Of a stretch of 60,907 bases of DNA, positions 1-8,459 are shown piece after piece. Both the position numbers and the translations under genes were made by a program. A model generated the notes under the pieces. That model searched no databases. It saw nothing but the letters and a program-made list of their open reading frames with translations, and was not told the origin of the DNA. Position 1 is the stretch's first letter. Every line of letters starts with the position of its first letter. Origin of the DNA: Prevotella pallens ATCC 700821 (GTDB lineage: Bacteria > Bacteroidota > Bacteroidia > Bacteroidales > Bacteroidaceae); contig NZ_GL982514.1 of assembly GCF_000220255.1 (NCBI RefSeq), positions 706,540 to 767,446 on the forward strand, given 5' to 3'.

Positions 1-1
1 T

Positions 2-70
2 TCCATGTATAAAAAGAATTTATCAGAACTTCTTCCTGAATTTTATACATATAAATATTCTAATTTATGA
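2..70 (+). CDS. 3' end of an unidentified upstream gene (partial)
   Basis: An open frame enters from the left edge and stops at a TGA that overlaps the start codon of the next gene in an ATGA arrangement, so the two are probably translationally coupled. Only about 22 residues are visible, ending in YTYKYSNL, and no domain can be recognised. Since the locus downstream exports peptides, the missing gene could be a precursor peptide or a maturation enzyme, but that is only inference from position. Confidence 0.4.
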   Translation, partial: SMYKKNLSELLPEFYTYKYSNL

Positions 71-2187
71 AAAAGGTAATAACATTAATCATTTTTTGTG
101 TACATATTTCCTTTTGTTTCTGTCAAAACGAAATAAAAGATAGTTCCAATGTGGCAATCATTGAATTGGACAATGTTGTGGTAAAAGGAAAGATACCACG
201 TGTACAAACCAAAGGAAGCATTTCAAAAATTCAAGTTGCCAATACAGTTTTAGCAAAGATGGGGACCGCTATGAGAATGTTATATCATACACCAGGATTA
301 CATTCTGTCAATGATAACGTTGAAGTCAATGGAATGGGTGAACCTATCTATGTTTTAGACGGACGGGTCCTATCGAATGCAAACATATTATCTACTTTGC
401 AAGCAGACAATATCAAAAGTATTGAGATAGATAGAGCCCCCTCTGCAAAGTATAGTCCAAACGGACAACCTGTTATTTCTATATCCACCATAAAGCATAT
501 TAATGACTTTATGTTTCTTAGTGTTAGCAACTATTTGAAGCAGACAAGAATGTTTTCTGATGCAGGAATCCTCAATATGATGGGACAATATAAGAAGTTT
601 TCCGCAAGCCTGTCCTATATGGGTGGAAAAGATGGTAATAAAAATAAAGAGACATATTTTCGCAATGTCTATGGTAATGATATATTTGGTATCAAACAAA
701 AGCGAGAGACTCCGATAACTACCTTAGCACATAAAATAAACTTTTCTGCCGATTACCAGTTGAATACAAAAAGTAGACTGGGATTTTATTATTTCTACCA
801 ATTCAGCAAAGAAGATAATAAGGCGTACGGTACAAATTTGACGAGTTGGAAAAAACAAGAGCAATGGAGAGATATTGACAGACAAGGTAGGAATTTAGAG
901 AATATACACAGTGGGACGTTGCAGTACGTTTATGCAAACAATAACTACAGCTTAGACATTTCACAAGAAATAGCCTCTACAAATATAAACCATAATACAC
1001 AAACATTGGAGAGTGGTGCAGGCATATTGTCGTTAGTTAAAAGCCATGGCAATAGTAGATATACCGTCTATACCACAAACATTGATAACAGTTTCAGGCT
1101 TCCATGGAAAATTAATGCGATGGCAGGAATATTGTATAACTATGTAGATTCAAAATCTAAAACAAATTCAGAGATACCTTACCTGAACTCGCAGAACTAT
1201 ATAAACAACATCAATGTTAAAGAGTCGAATCCACAAGCATATTTATCTTTCTCAAGAACTTTTGGTAAATGGACAATAATGCCTGCTGCACGCTACCAAT
1301 ATATACATAGAACCATTGGAAGTGTTTCTGGTACAAACACCAAAGAAAACCTATTTAAACAAAACTTCTCTACGCTCTGTCCTGTAGTTACTATAAAATA
1401 TCGACCAAACGATAATTGGTTCTTCCAATTGAACTACAGAAAGAATCTTACCCAACCAAACTTTGCTCAGTTAAATTCTGGACTTGTTTACCAAGACTCT
1501 CTTTTGTATAGTACAGGAAATACAAGTCTTAAAAACGAAATAATGGATCGCTACACGCTTAGTTCTACATGGAAAGACTTAACATTGTCATTGCGTTATA
1601 CCTACCGAAAAAATCCTCTTGTTAGTGTACTCAGGCAGATTGATGCAACGAGCAATATTCTGTGTTCTTATTCGATGAATATGAAGAAAGCCAGTGATTT
1701 CAGAGTAATATTGAATTACTCTAAAGCTCTTGGCAATCTTGAGCTTTCATGCGAAGGAGAAGTTGTTTTTCCTAATAGCGAATACGTATTTGAAGGAAAA
1801 ACATATAAAAATGATAGAATTGCTTTCAATGGGCAAGTAAATATAAACTATGCTTTCACTCCAAATATTTATCTGTTTACCGATTACACCTATCAAGGCA
1901 GAAATGAATACCTATTGTACAATCAAAAGAGCATTCATAGCTGGAATATGGGCGTAGCAGCTTCGTTATTAAAGAATAGATTAAACATCAATCTTGCGAT
2001 AAATGATATCTTGGGCAAAGCTAACTACAACAATATTTTGTATCACTTCAATAACGTAGATTGGGGAACGCGAGGTAAAAATGATATGCGCGGGGTAGAA
2101 CTTACTATATCTTACACTATCTTCAATAAAGAAGTAAATGTTAAAGCTAATAGAAAGAATGAAGATATTATACAGCGCACTATGTAA
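67..2187 (+). CDS. TonB-dependent-receptor-like outer-membrane barrel, cassette 1
   Basis: A 706-residue secreted barrel protein. Residues 1-19 form a signal peptide ending around SFCFCQ. There is no carboxypeptidase-like N-terminal domain; the plug follows at once (VVVKGKIPRVQTKG, then a GEPIYVLDGR segment typical of receptor plugs) and the rest is beta-barrel rich in alternating aromatic and polar residues. It fits the Bacteroidota 'outer membrane beta-barrel family' related to TonB receptors. The stop overlaps the start of the C39 peptidase gene by one base (TAATG), so the pair is an operon. By position it probably handles the peptide processed by the partner peptidase, either in export across the outer membrane or in re-uptake; this is inference. 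The two other barrels in the locus are only distantly similar. Confidence 0.8.
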   Translation: MKKVITLIIFCVHISFCFCQNEIKDSSNVAIIELDNVVVKGKIPRVQTKGSISKIQVANTVLAKMGTAMRMLYHTPGLHSVNDNVEVNGMGEPIYVLDGRVLSNANILSTLQADNIKSIEIDRAPSAKYSPNGQPVISISTIKHINDFMFLSVSNYLKQTRMFSDAGILNMMGQYKKFSASLSYMGGKDGNKNKETYFRNVYGNDIFGIKQKRETPITTLAHKINFSADYQLNTKSRLGFYYFYQFSKEDNKAYGTNLTSWKKQEQWRDIDRQGRNLENIHSGTLQYVYANNNYSLDISQEIASTNINHNTQTLESGAGILSLVKSHGNSRYTVYTTNIDNSFRLPWKINAMAGILYNYVDSKSKTNSEIPYLNSQNYINNINVKESNPQAYLSFSRTFGKWTIMPAARYQYIHRTIGSVSGTNTKENLFKQNFSTLCPVVTIKYRPNDNWFFQLNYRKNLTQPNFAQLNSGLVYQDSLLYSTGNTSLKNEIMDRYTLSSTWKDLTLSLRYTYRKNPLVSVLRQIDATSNILCSYSMNMKKASDFRVILNYSKALGNLELSCEGEVVFPNSEYVFEGKTYKNDRIAFNGQVNINYAFTPNIYLFTDYTYQGRNEYLLYNQKSIHSWNMGVAASLLKNRLNINLAINDILGKANYNNILYHFNNVDWGTRGKNDMRGVELTISYTIFNKEVNVKANRKNEDIIQRTM

Positions 2188-2780
2188 TGAACAATATACG
2201 TTATGTGAGACAACATGACTCAATGGAGTGTGGTATTTCTTGTCTATCAATGGTCTGTAAGATTTTTGATCGGGAATACAACACTTCTGAACTTTACAAG
2301 ATTTGCAAGGCTACTAAAGAAGGTGTCTCATTAAAAGCCATCACAGAAACAGCTCAAACAATCGGGCTTGAATCTGTTTCGGTACGAATCTCTGTAAAAG
2401 AGTTAATGACCCATAAGTTATGTTCTATTCTCCATTGGAACCAAAATCATTTTGTTGTACTATACAAAGTCAAAAAGAATAGATTCTACATTGCTGACCC
2501 TGCAAAAGGGCATGTAAAATACGACCTCGAAGTATTTAAGAAGCATTGGGTAAGCACGCAATCGGACGGTGAGGAAAAGGGTATCGCTATGTTCTTGGAA
2601 CCTACTCCTGCATTTTATGAAAAGAAGATGGACGAAGAACCTAAAGAGGAACGCTCGTTTAAGTTCCTCTTTGGTTACATTAAGCAATATCGTAAGTATT
2701 ATAATTCCATTAAATTTAATGGAATGGATATCAATCTGGAAAATTCAATTGTAAATTACATCGAATCAATATGTAAATAA
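2187..2780 (+). CDS. C39 peptidase, truncated exporter (cassette 1)
   Basis: A 197-residue protein that is essentially the N-terminal peptidase domain of a bacteriocin-type ABC exporter. C39 enzymes cut leader peptides after a double glycine on the cytoplasmic side of the exporter. The catalytic set is visible: Cys15 in MECGISC, His88 in HWNQNHFVVL and Asp104 in IADPAKG. From codon 82 to about codon 171 it is nearly identical to the complete exporter downstream, then the match stops at base 2700, just before the first membrane helix, and about 25 unrelated residues follow. The protein therefore lacks the membrane and ATPase parts. It may act as a free-standing peptidase, be a storage cassette for recombination, or be a relic. 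It overlaps the upstream barrel gene by one base. Confidence 0.8.
   Translation: MNNIRYVRQHDSMECGISCLSMVCKIFDREYNTSELYKICKATKEGVSLKAITETAQTIGLESVSVRISVKELMTHKLCSILHWNQNHFVVLYKVKKNRFYIADPAKGHVKYDLEVFKKHWVSTQSDGEEKGIAMFLEPTPAFYEKKMDEEPKEERSFKFLFGYIKQYRKYYNSIKFNGMDINLENSIVNYIESICK
2430..2700 (+). repeat. Shared C39 3'-half repeat, copy 1
   Basis: A 271-bp block nearly identical to 8702-8972 and, over its first 232 bp, to 5306-5537. It starts at the codon for the Leu before His-Trp-Asn in the peptidase and ends just before the first membrane helix of the exporter. Upstream of the block the three genes diverge strongly. Confidence 0.92.
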
Positions 2781-2788
2781 TTTATATT

Positions 2789-5065
2789 ATGGTGTTAAGA
2801 ACTCTCACAACTTTATGGTTTGCCTTTGTAGTCTCGTTGATAAGCAGCAACGCACAGAACAGGATATACGGTACGGTGACCGATCCGTCTGGCTGTCCAT
2901 TAGTCGGCGTTGACTGCGTATTGGCCAGCTTATCTGACACGGCAGCCATTGCTCACACGCTGACGGATTCAAAAGGAATCTTCAGTTTGAATGTAGACGA
3001 AGACGGACAGTTTCTGTTGAAATTCTCTTGCTTAGGGTATCGGCCACAACAGCTAACGTGCAAGCGTGGCGATATCGGAGTGGTCAAGCTGACAGAAAGC
3101 ATACAGAACCTTTCAGAGGTCACTGTGTCGGCCCAAGGGCTAAGAAGCTTCGGCAACGCAGATATCATCCTGTTAGACAGGCGTGCCAGACAGATGGGAA
3201 ACAACGCTTTGGAGGCCATCAGTAGCCTGCCGCAATTCAGACTTTCAACAAACAGCGGTGAACTGCTGACGGCAGATGGTAAAATTGTCTTGGTGCTGAT
3301 TGATGGAATCAGGAGGTCGGTACGCGAACTGATGCTGCTCAAAGCCGACGAAATAAAGACCCTGCACTACTATTCCAATCCACCTGCAAGGTTTGCGCAT
3401 GAGAAGATAGGTGCTGTATTAGATGTAGCGACTAAACGCACCAACAAAAGGCAGTATTCACTATATCTCGACACCAAAAACAGTATCACCACAGGATATG
3501 GTACCAACTTGATTTCCACCAGTTATAGCGATTCGCTCAACAAGGTGTCTGCAGCATATTTTCTGGACTACAGACATCTTAACCGGAACACCATGGAAAA
3601 CCGTTATGTCTATCCGGATGATGTGACGAATGATTACAAGGGCTTGTCGGGTAAATACACTGGTGCCTACCACATAGGACAATTATTCTATCAGCGTTTC
3701 CAAAACAGCAACCTTTTCAATATCACTTTAGAATATCGTAAGTCTCCGGCTACCCAGCAATACAGTCAACAGCTCTTGCGGACGGGTACATTGGAAGATA
3801 CCAACCACAGAAGGCTTCAAAGTGACTTTTCCTCCATATCGGCCAACATCTACTTCGGACACACTTTCCGCAAAGGCAACAGTCTGTCGGTCAATGTGGT
3901 GAACACTTATTTCAAATCCAAATCGAACAATAATCTAACAAACACCTCGGGAACGGGAACGTTTACCAACGTCGTCGACAACAAGTCTTACTCGCTAATA
4001 GCAGAAGCACTTTATACTGATAAACTGTGGCATGGAAATATACAGATAGGAGCCTACTATCAATACAAAAACCTGCATCAGATAGACGGGGCATCCAATT
4101 TATCGACAGTGAACACGCAAAAGGAATACCTATACGCCGACTACACCAATCAATGGGGGGCATTGTCCTACAACCTGGGGATCGGTGTGGAGAACAACCG
4201 ATATAGAACTGTGACGAAGGCAATAGCCAACTACATCCTTATGCGGCCTTCTGTTTCTCTTAATTACCAGCTACACAAACACAGTTCGCTACGCCTGATC
4301 TCGTCCATAGCATCTGCGGTTCCTAACGTCGGTCAGCTCACAGATAGTCGCACCATCGTGGATGAACGATTCTATCTACAAGGCAACAGCAATCTGAAGC
4401 CCTACCATTTCTACCGTACCGAACTTAGCTTCCAGTATGCGTCGGCCAACAATATCTGGTTTGTCAAACCTTCCATCAGCCACGCCTACTATCCCAACAA
4501 GAATATGACAGTTGTTTCCGCTGACGGTTCGGACTTCGTGAACCAGATTGTGGGCATCCGCCATGTCAACGAGTATGGCGCATCGCTTGTTTTGAGTTGC
4601 AGACCTTTCTCCTGGCTAACTTTGCAGCCTTACTATAACTATCTGTCTTCCAAATACAATACGCCCAATCAGCGTGTCAACCACAATCTGAACAATGTAG
4701 GAATCTCTTGTCAGGTGGTGGCAGGCAAGTGGCAGTTCATTACCAACCACAATCTACCGATGACCACTGTTGAAGGTGATGTTTTTGAGAAGATTGGGTA
4801 TAATGCGAACGCATCCCTTACCTATAAATTAGGTGCAATCACCGTGGGTGCTATGTTCATTTACAATCCCGATCCTTCCAGGATTTATGCGGACACTCCT
4901 TCATTCCATTTCGTAGAAAAGACCCGATGGGGTAATTTCAAAAATCTTGTGGCACTGACTTTCGTCTATTCTTTGACGAAAGGCAATTCACGACGGCACA
5001 TGGGTAAAAATATTAATAATAGAGACAACGACTCCGGTCTAACCAAATACAACACAGCAAAATAA
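2789..5065 (+). CDS. TonB-dependent-receptor-like outer-membrane barrel, cassette 2
   Basis: A 758-residue receptor-like protein with a signal peptide (residues 1-22, ending SSNAQ). A carboxypeptidase-like regulatory domain follows at about 24-100 (RIYGTVTDPSG start, then FSCLGYRPQQLTC), then a LSEVTVSAQG linker, a plug around 110-215 and a C-terminal barrel. Unlike barrels 1 and 3 it carries the extra N-terminal domain. Its DNA is visibly richer in G and C than the flanking cassettes, which points to a separate origin. It sits 8 bases after the truncated peptidase of cassette 1 and is followed directly (TAA then ATG) by the peptidase of cassette 2. The role is inferred to be outer-membrane passage of the peptide handled by the partner C39 protein. 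No C-terminal TonB-box or ligand can be read from sequence. Confidence 0.8.
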   Translation: MVLRTLTTLWFAFVVSLISSNAQNRIYGTVTDPSGCPLVGVDCVLASLSDTAAIAHTLTDSKGIFSLNVDEDGQFLLKFSCLGYRPQQLTCKRGDIGVVKLTESIQNLSEVTVSAQGLRSFGNADIILLDRRARQMGNNALEAISSLPQFRLSTNSGELLTADGKIVLVLIDGIRRSVRELMLLKADEIKTLHYYSNPPARFAHEKIGAVLDVATKRTNKRQYSLYLDTKNSITTGYGTNLISTSYSDSLNKVSAAYFLDYRHLNRNTMENRYVYPDDVTNDYKGLSGKYTGAYHIGQLFYQRFQNSNLFNITLEYRKSPATQQYSQQLLRTGTLEDTNHRRLQSDFSSISANIYFGHTFRKGNSLSVNVVNTYFKSKSNNNLTNTSGTGTFTNVVDNKSYSLIAEALYTDKLWHGNIQIGAYYQYKNLHQIDGASNLSTVNTQKEYLYADYTNQWGALSYNLGIGVENNRYRTVTKAIANYILMRPSVSLNYQLHKHSSLRLISSIASAVPNVGQLTDSRTIVDERFYLQGNSNLKPYHFYRTELSFQYASANNIWFVKPSISHAYYPNKNMTVVSADGSDFVNQIVGIRHVNEYGASLVLSCRPFSWLTLQPYYNYLSSKYNTPNQRVNHNLNNVGISCQVVAGKWQFITNHNLPMTTVEGDVFEKIGYNANASLTYKLGAITVGAMFIYNPDPSRIYADTPSFHFVEKTRWGNFKNLVALTFVYSLTKGNSRRHMGKNINNRDNDSGLTKYNTAK

Positions 5066-5551
5066 ATGTCCTTTTATTTTTATAGGCAACATGACGCCAT
5101 GCAATGCGGGATTGCCTGCATGGCTATGGTTTGTAAGTATTATGGTAGAATATATTCGTTCGAAAACCTATCAAATATATGTTCTATAACCAATGAGGGT
5201 GTTTCAATGCAGGCTTTAAAACAATTGGCAGAGGCCTTAGGTTTTGATGTACTATGTGGAAAAGCAAGTTTATATCAAATAAAAGACATAAATTATCCTT
5301 GCTTACTCCATTGGAATCAAAACCATTTCGTTGTACTATACAAAGTCAAAAAGAATAGATTCTACATTGCTGACCCCGCAAAGGGACTTGTTAAATATAA
5401 TCTCGAGGAATTTAAGAAGCACTGGGTAAGTACACAATCGGGCGGAGAGGAAAAGGGTATCGCTATGTTCTTAGAACCTACACCTGCGTTTTATGAAAAG
5501 AAGATGGACGAAGAACCTAAAGAAGAACGCTCGTTTAATATGCAAGTGTAG
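5066..5551 (+). CDS. C39 peptidase, truncated exporter (cassette 2)
   Basis: A 161-residue C39 peptidase domain. Catalytic residues are Cys14 (MQCGIAC), His87 (HWNQNHFVVL) and Asp103 (IADPAKG). Residues 1-80 differ from the other two copies, but from residue 81 onward it is nearly identical to them until EERSF, where the match ends at base 5537. The frame then adds only four residues (NMQV) before the stop. No membrane or ATPase part is present. The break point is followed at once by a small excisionase-like gene of the kind found on the mobile element further right, so a mobile-element-associated rearrangement probably made this end. The complete peptidase fold is kept, so the protein could still be active. 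Confidence 0.78.
   Translation: MSFYFYRQHDAMQCGIACMAMVCKYYGRIYSFENLSNICSITNEGVSMQALKQLAEALGFDVLCGKASLYQIKDINYPCLLHWNQNHFVVLYKVKKNRFYIADPAKGLVKYNLEEFKKHWVSTQSGGEEKGIAMFLEPTPAFYEKKMDEEPKEERSFNMQV
5306..5537 (+). repeat. Shared C39 3'-half repeat, copy 2
   Basis: A 232-bp block matching 2430-2661 and 8702-8933 with few differences. It breaks off at CGCTCGTTTA, about 39 bp earlier than the other two copies. Confidence 0.9.
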
Positions 5552-5571
5552 TGCAAATAAATAGGAAGATT

Positions 5572-5862
5572 ATGGAACAGGTAAGAGACTTAAATATGGA
5601 GGCTGACGATATGCAGGTGGCGCTGTCCGCTATCAGCAGTGTAAGTAGAAGGATAAAGGAAGTAGCACAGACCCACAAACCGCTGTTTGGTAGAGAACAT
5701 TTCCTAACGGGCAAGGAAGTATGCGAGCGGCTGTATATCAGTCCCCGTACCTTGCAGGACTATCGCGATAGGAAGATTACTCCCTACACGCAATTTGCAG
5801 GAAAAATCCTCTACAAAGCTTCGGACTTAGAATGGTTGTTGGAAGAGAAATATAAAGTATAG
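5572..5862 (+). CDS. Excisionase-like helix-turn-helix protein
   Basis: A 96-residue MerR/excisionase-type DNA-binding protein. The conserved core reads LTGKEVCERLYISPRTLQDYRD followed by YTQFAGKILYKASDLEWLL, the usual helix-turn-helix plus wing. The ATG at 5572 is chosen because AGGAAG lies just upstream; an in-frame GTG at 5551 overlaps the C39 stop. It is clearly a paralogue of the protein at 49840-50139 on the mobilisable element, with the same THKPLF and PYTQ.AGKILY motifs. In Bacteroidota such proteins accompany integrative elements. Here it stands alone, so it is likely a remnant of an element that rearranged the peptidase cassettes. Confidence 0.75.
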   Translation: MEQVRDLNMEADDMQVALSAISSVSRRIKEVAQTHKPLFGREHFLTGKEVCERLYISPRTLQDYRDRKITPYTQFAGKILYKASDLEWLLEEKYKV

Positions 5863-6123
5863 GCAGGAGAATACTCTCTTTATCTTATTGGAATTGCCTC
5901 CACCATATATTTTATACAAAATACATGGTAGAGGCCTTTTGCTTTCATATTTTTGCTATGCATGAAACGTAGAAAACCATGCGAAAATTTGTGAAGAAGT
6001 ACCAACCGTCCAAGAAATCGTAAGAAAAATTCCATAGATGGGACATACGGACACATACATGTCAAAAAGCACAGCCATGAATATGCCCAAAGGTTAATTA
6101 GTGTGCATTTTACGGCAGTTTAA

Positions 6124-6303
6124 TTGTTAAATTCTCGATTCCCATCGAAATTTCGGAGAAAATTCTTGCAATCTAAAGAAAAAAAGACTATTTTCGCAAA
6201 AACAACCATTAGATATTCTTATGTATGTTATAGAGATATTGTAAGAAAATATGGTCCAAAACATTGGGATTATCCTGATGTAAATTGCCCAAAGTCCCTA
6301 TGA
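6124..6303 (+). pseudogene. Open reading-frame remnant overlapping the cassette 3 barrel start
   Basis: A frame of about 59 codons is open from the stop at 6121-6123 to a TGA overlapping the next ATG (ATGA, 6300-6303). It has no ATG start. The last half looks protein-like (SYVCYRDIVRKYG, then HWDYPDVNCPKSL, with two cysteines and a tryptophan). The overlap mirrors the left edge of the window, where an unseen gene ends in the same way before barrel 1. It may be the 3' stump of a gene that normally precedes each barrel, perhaps a maturase. Identity unknown; it could also be chance. Confidence 0.3.
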
Positions 6304-8459
6304 AAAAGTATTTATACATCCTTTCTTTTTGTTTTTTGCAATGTGTACTAACGGGCTTTGCACAGAACAAACATACCTCAATATCAGATACAATAAATCT
6401 TTCTGAAGTAACTGTATTAGCAGAAAGACCATTTGTTCAACATAAAGCTGACAGAATGATAGTTAGTGTAGAGCATAGTAAATTGTTAAAGGCACGTTCT
6501 CTTTCTAATATATTGAATTTGATTCCGGGTGTAAATTATGATGGAGAAGGTGGTATTACCATTATGGGCAATGGTATCAAAATATATGAAAATGGAAAAT
6601 TGGTAAGGTTAAGCGGGGCGCAGCTCAAAAGATATTTATCATCCTTGCGCGGTAATGATATAAAGAATTTGGAGTTGCTGCCTCAGGCAACAGCCGGGTA
6701 TGATGCAGAAGGAGGCACGGGCGTTCTTGTTATTAACCGTCAGAAGAAACATGAGTACGGACTATCAGGTTATGTGGGCAGTGAATACGAACGGAAAAGC
6801 AAGAACCTGTTTTCGGAATTTGCAGGGGTAACCTATTCGTGGGGGAACGTTGCTCTTTATGCTAATATGGCATTAGGGCAGTCGGCAAGTCATAGTAAGA
6901 TATCTGAAAGCGACTATGGACAAAACATTATCGTCAATAGTATATCTGAAACTACAAATAAAAGTCTTTATTATATGCCTAAGTTGGGCATCGACTTTTA
7001 TATATCTCCAAAGCATTATTTAGGCGTAGAATGGTTGGGCAACTATTCAAAGGATTATGCCAATGCCTGTTGGGTTCATTCTACCGTTACCGATAATAGT
7101 CCTAATCAAACAAATATTCTAAGTTATGCTCCATACTCTTTAAGACCTAATACCAATAATGTTACTTTAAATTATGAATGGAAAACAGATACACTGGGCA
7201 GTAACCTGAACTTTCTTGCTGATTATGTAGGAGAAAGAGAACATGATTTGTACGAGTATGAGAATAAATACACCTTAGGTATAGGTGGGGATAGTATTAT
7301 ATCTAAATCGCAACCCTCATTCGAACACATCAATATATATAGTGCACAGGTAGATTTTACAAAGTTCTTCAACCGCCATCAGTTTACGATTGGTGTCAAG
7401 TATGTCAATGCTGGTATCCATTATGATAATAAGCTATATCTCGGAAACACGACATTAGGAGGAGTGTTATCGGAAGATGTTGACCAACGGGATAATTTCA
7501 GTTATGATGAGCAACGATATGCGATATATGGAATGTACAGGTACTCCTCACGACCTTGGGATTTTCAAGTGGGACTACGTGACGAATATACAGAATGGAA
7601 TACCCAACAAAGAGTTAGAACCCAATTACATAACAACCAAAAAGGCAATAATTTCTTCCCGTCTTTCTTTGTGAGAAAAAACATGGGACAAGGGAATGCC
7701 CTGTCGCTTAGTTATACGCAATCGATAAACCGTCCGTCGTATCAGATGGTAAATCCATTTGTTTTTCATCTGTCCGAAACATCTTATAAGGAAGGTAATC
7801 CTAATCTGAAAGGCGAATTGCTGTACAATGCAGGATTACAATTCGTTTTGAAGTCAAGATATGTTTTCTCGTTATCTGCATTTTTTATTGATAGGAAAAT
7901 CAATGAGGTATACGAACAGATGAACGAACAACAAACGCGCTACACATTAAGAAATGATGGCAATTTAAAGAAATTAGCTTTATACATAGAATTTCCTTTC
8001 ACGTGTGGTATATGGAATAGCAGAAGTAATGTCGAGCTAAGTGAAAACTTTTATCGGAACAGTACCAAACGTGTTAATGACTTTGGGCTTGTCCTGTCAA
8101 GTTTTAATCGTTTCAGGTTGTCCAAGCAACTTACTGCAATGGCTAATTTACGCTATATCAGGCATTATAAACAACTTTATCTTATTCAGAAATCAGATTA
8201 CTTTGGAGTAGATATAGAGGGGGATTATAGTTGTTTGAAAGACAAGCTGAATATCAATTTTGGTGTAAAAGACTTGCTGAATAGCAGAGGAAAGAATCAA
8301 CAAATATTCAAGAACGGTGACTTTGAGCACCGTACAGACTTTAATTTCATTTCCCGAAAAATCTTTGTCAGTGTAACATTTAGTTTTTCTGCCGGGTCAA
8401 AACATGCAATCCAGCATGATAAGATACACTCTAATGAAGAAGAAAAAGAAAGAATGTAA
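6300..8459 (+). CDS. TonB-dependent-receptor-like outer-membrane barrel, cassette 3
   Basis: A 719-residue outer-membrane barrel. The ATG at 6300 is preferred to an in-frame TTG at 6285 because it begins a clean signal peptide (MKKYLYILSFCFLQ, cleavage near GFAQ). As in barrel 1, there is no carboxypeptidase-like domain: NLSEVTVLAERPF leads straight into a plug (NILNLIPGVNYDGEG, ITIMGNG) and a barrel. Its stop overlaps the start of the full peptidase-ABC exporter by one base. It is the barrel of the only cassette with an intact transporter, so it is the best candidate for the working outer-membrane partner. Substrate unknown; no precursor with a double-glycine leader was found in the window. 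Confidence 0.8.
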   Translation: MKKYLYILSFCFLQCVLTGFAQNKHTSISDTINLSEVTVLAERPFVQHKADRMIVSVEHSKLLKARSLSNILNLIPGVNYDGEGGITIMGNGIKIYENGKLVRLSGAQLKRYLSSLRGNDIKNLELLPQATAGYDAEGGTGVLVINRQKKHEYGLSGYVGSEYERKSKNLFSEFAGVTYSWGNVALYANMALGQSASHSKISESDYGQNIIVNSISETTNKSLYYMPKLGIDFYISPKHYLGVEWLGNYSKDYANACWVHSTVTDNSPNQTNILSYAPYSLRPNTNNVTLNYEWKTDTLGSNLNFLADYVGEREHDLYEYENKYTLGIGGDSIISKSQPSFEHINIYSAQVDFTKFFNRHQFTIGVKYVNAGIHYDNKLYLGNTTLGGVLSEDVDQRDNFSYDEQRYAIYGMYRYSSRPWDFQVGLRDEYTEWNTQQRVRTQLHNNQKGNNFFPSFFVRKNMGQGNALSLSYTQSINRPSYQMVNPFVFHLSETSYKEGNPNLKGELLYNAGLQFVLKSRYVFSLSAFFIDRKINEVYEQMNEQQTRYTLRNDGNLKKLALYIEFPFTCGIWNSRSNVELSENFYRNSTKRVNDFGLVLSSFNRFRLSKQLTAMANLRYIRHYKQLYLIQKSDYFGVDIEGDYSCLKDKLNINFGVKDLLNSRGKNQQIFKNGDFEHRTDFNFISRKIFVSVTFSFSAGSKHAIQHDKIHSNEEEKERM

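Noticed and set aside
5863..6123. Possible double-glycine bacteriocin precursor between cassettes 2 and 3
   Set aside because: Short ATG frames here give only 10-15 residues and none has a leader with GG.
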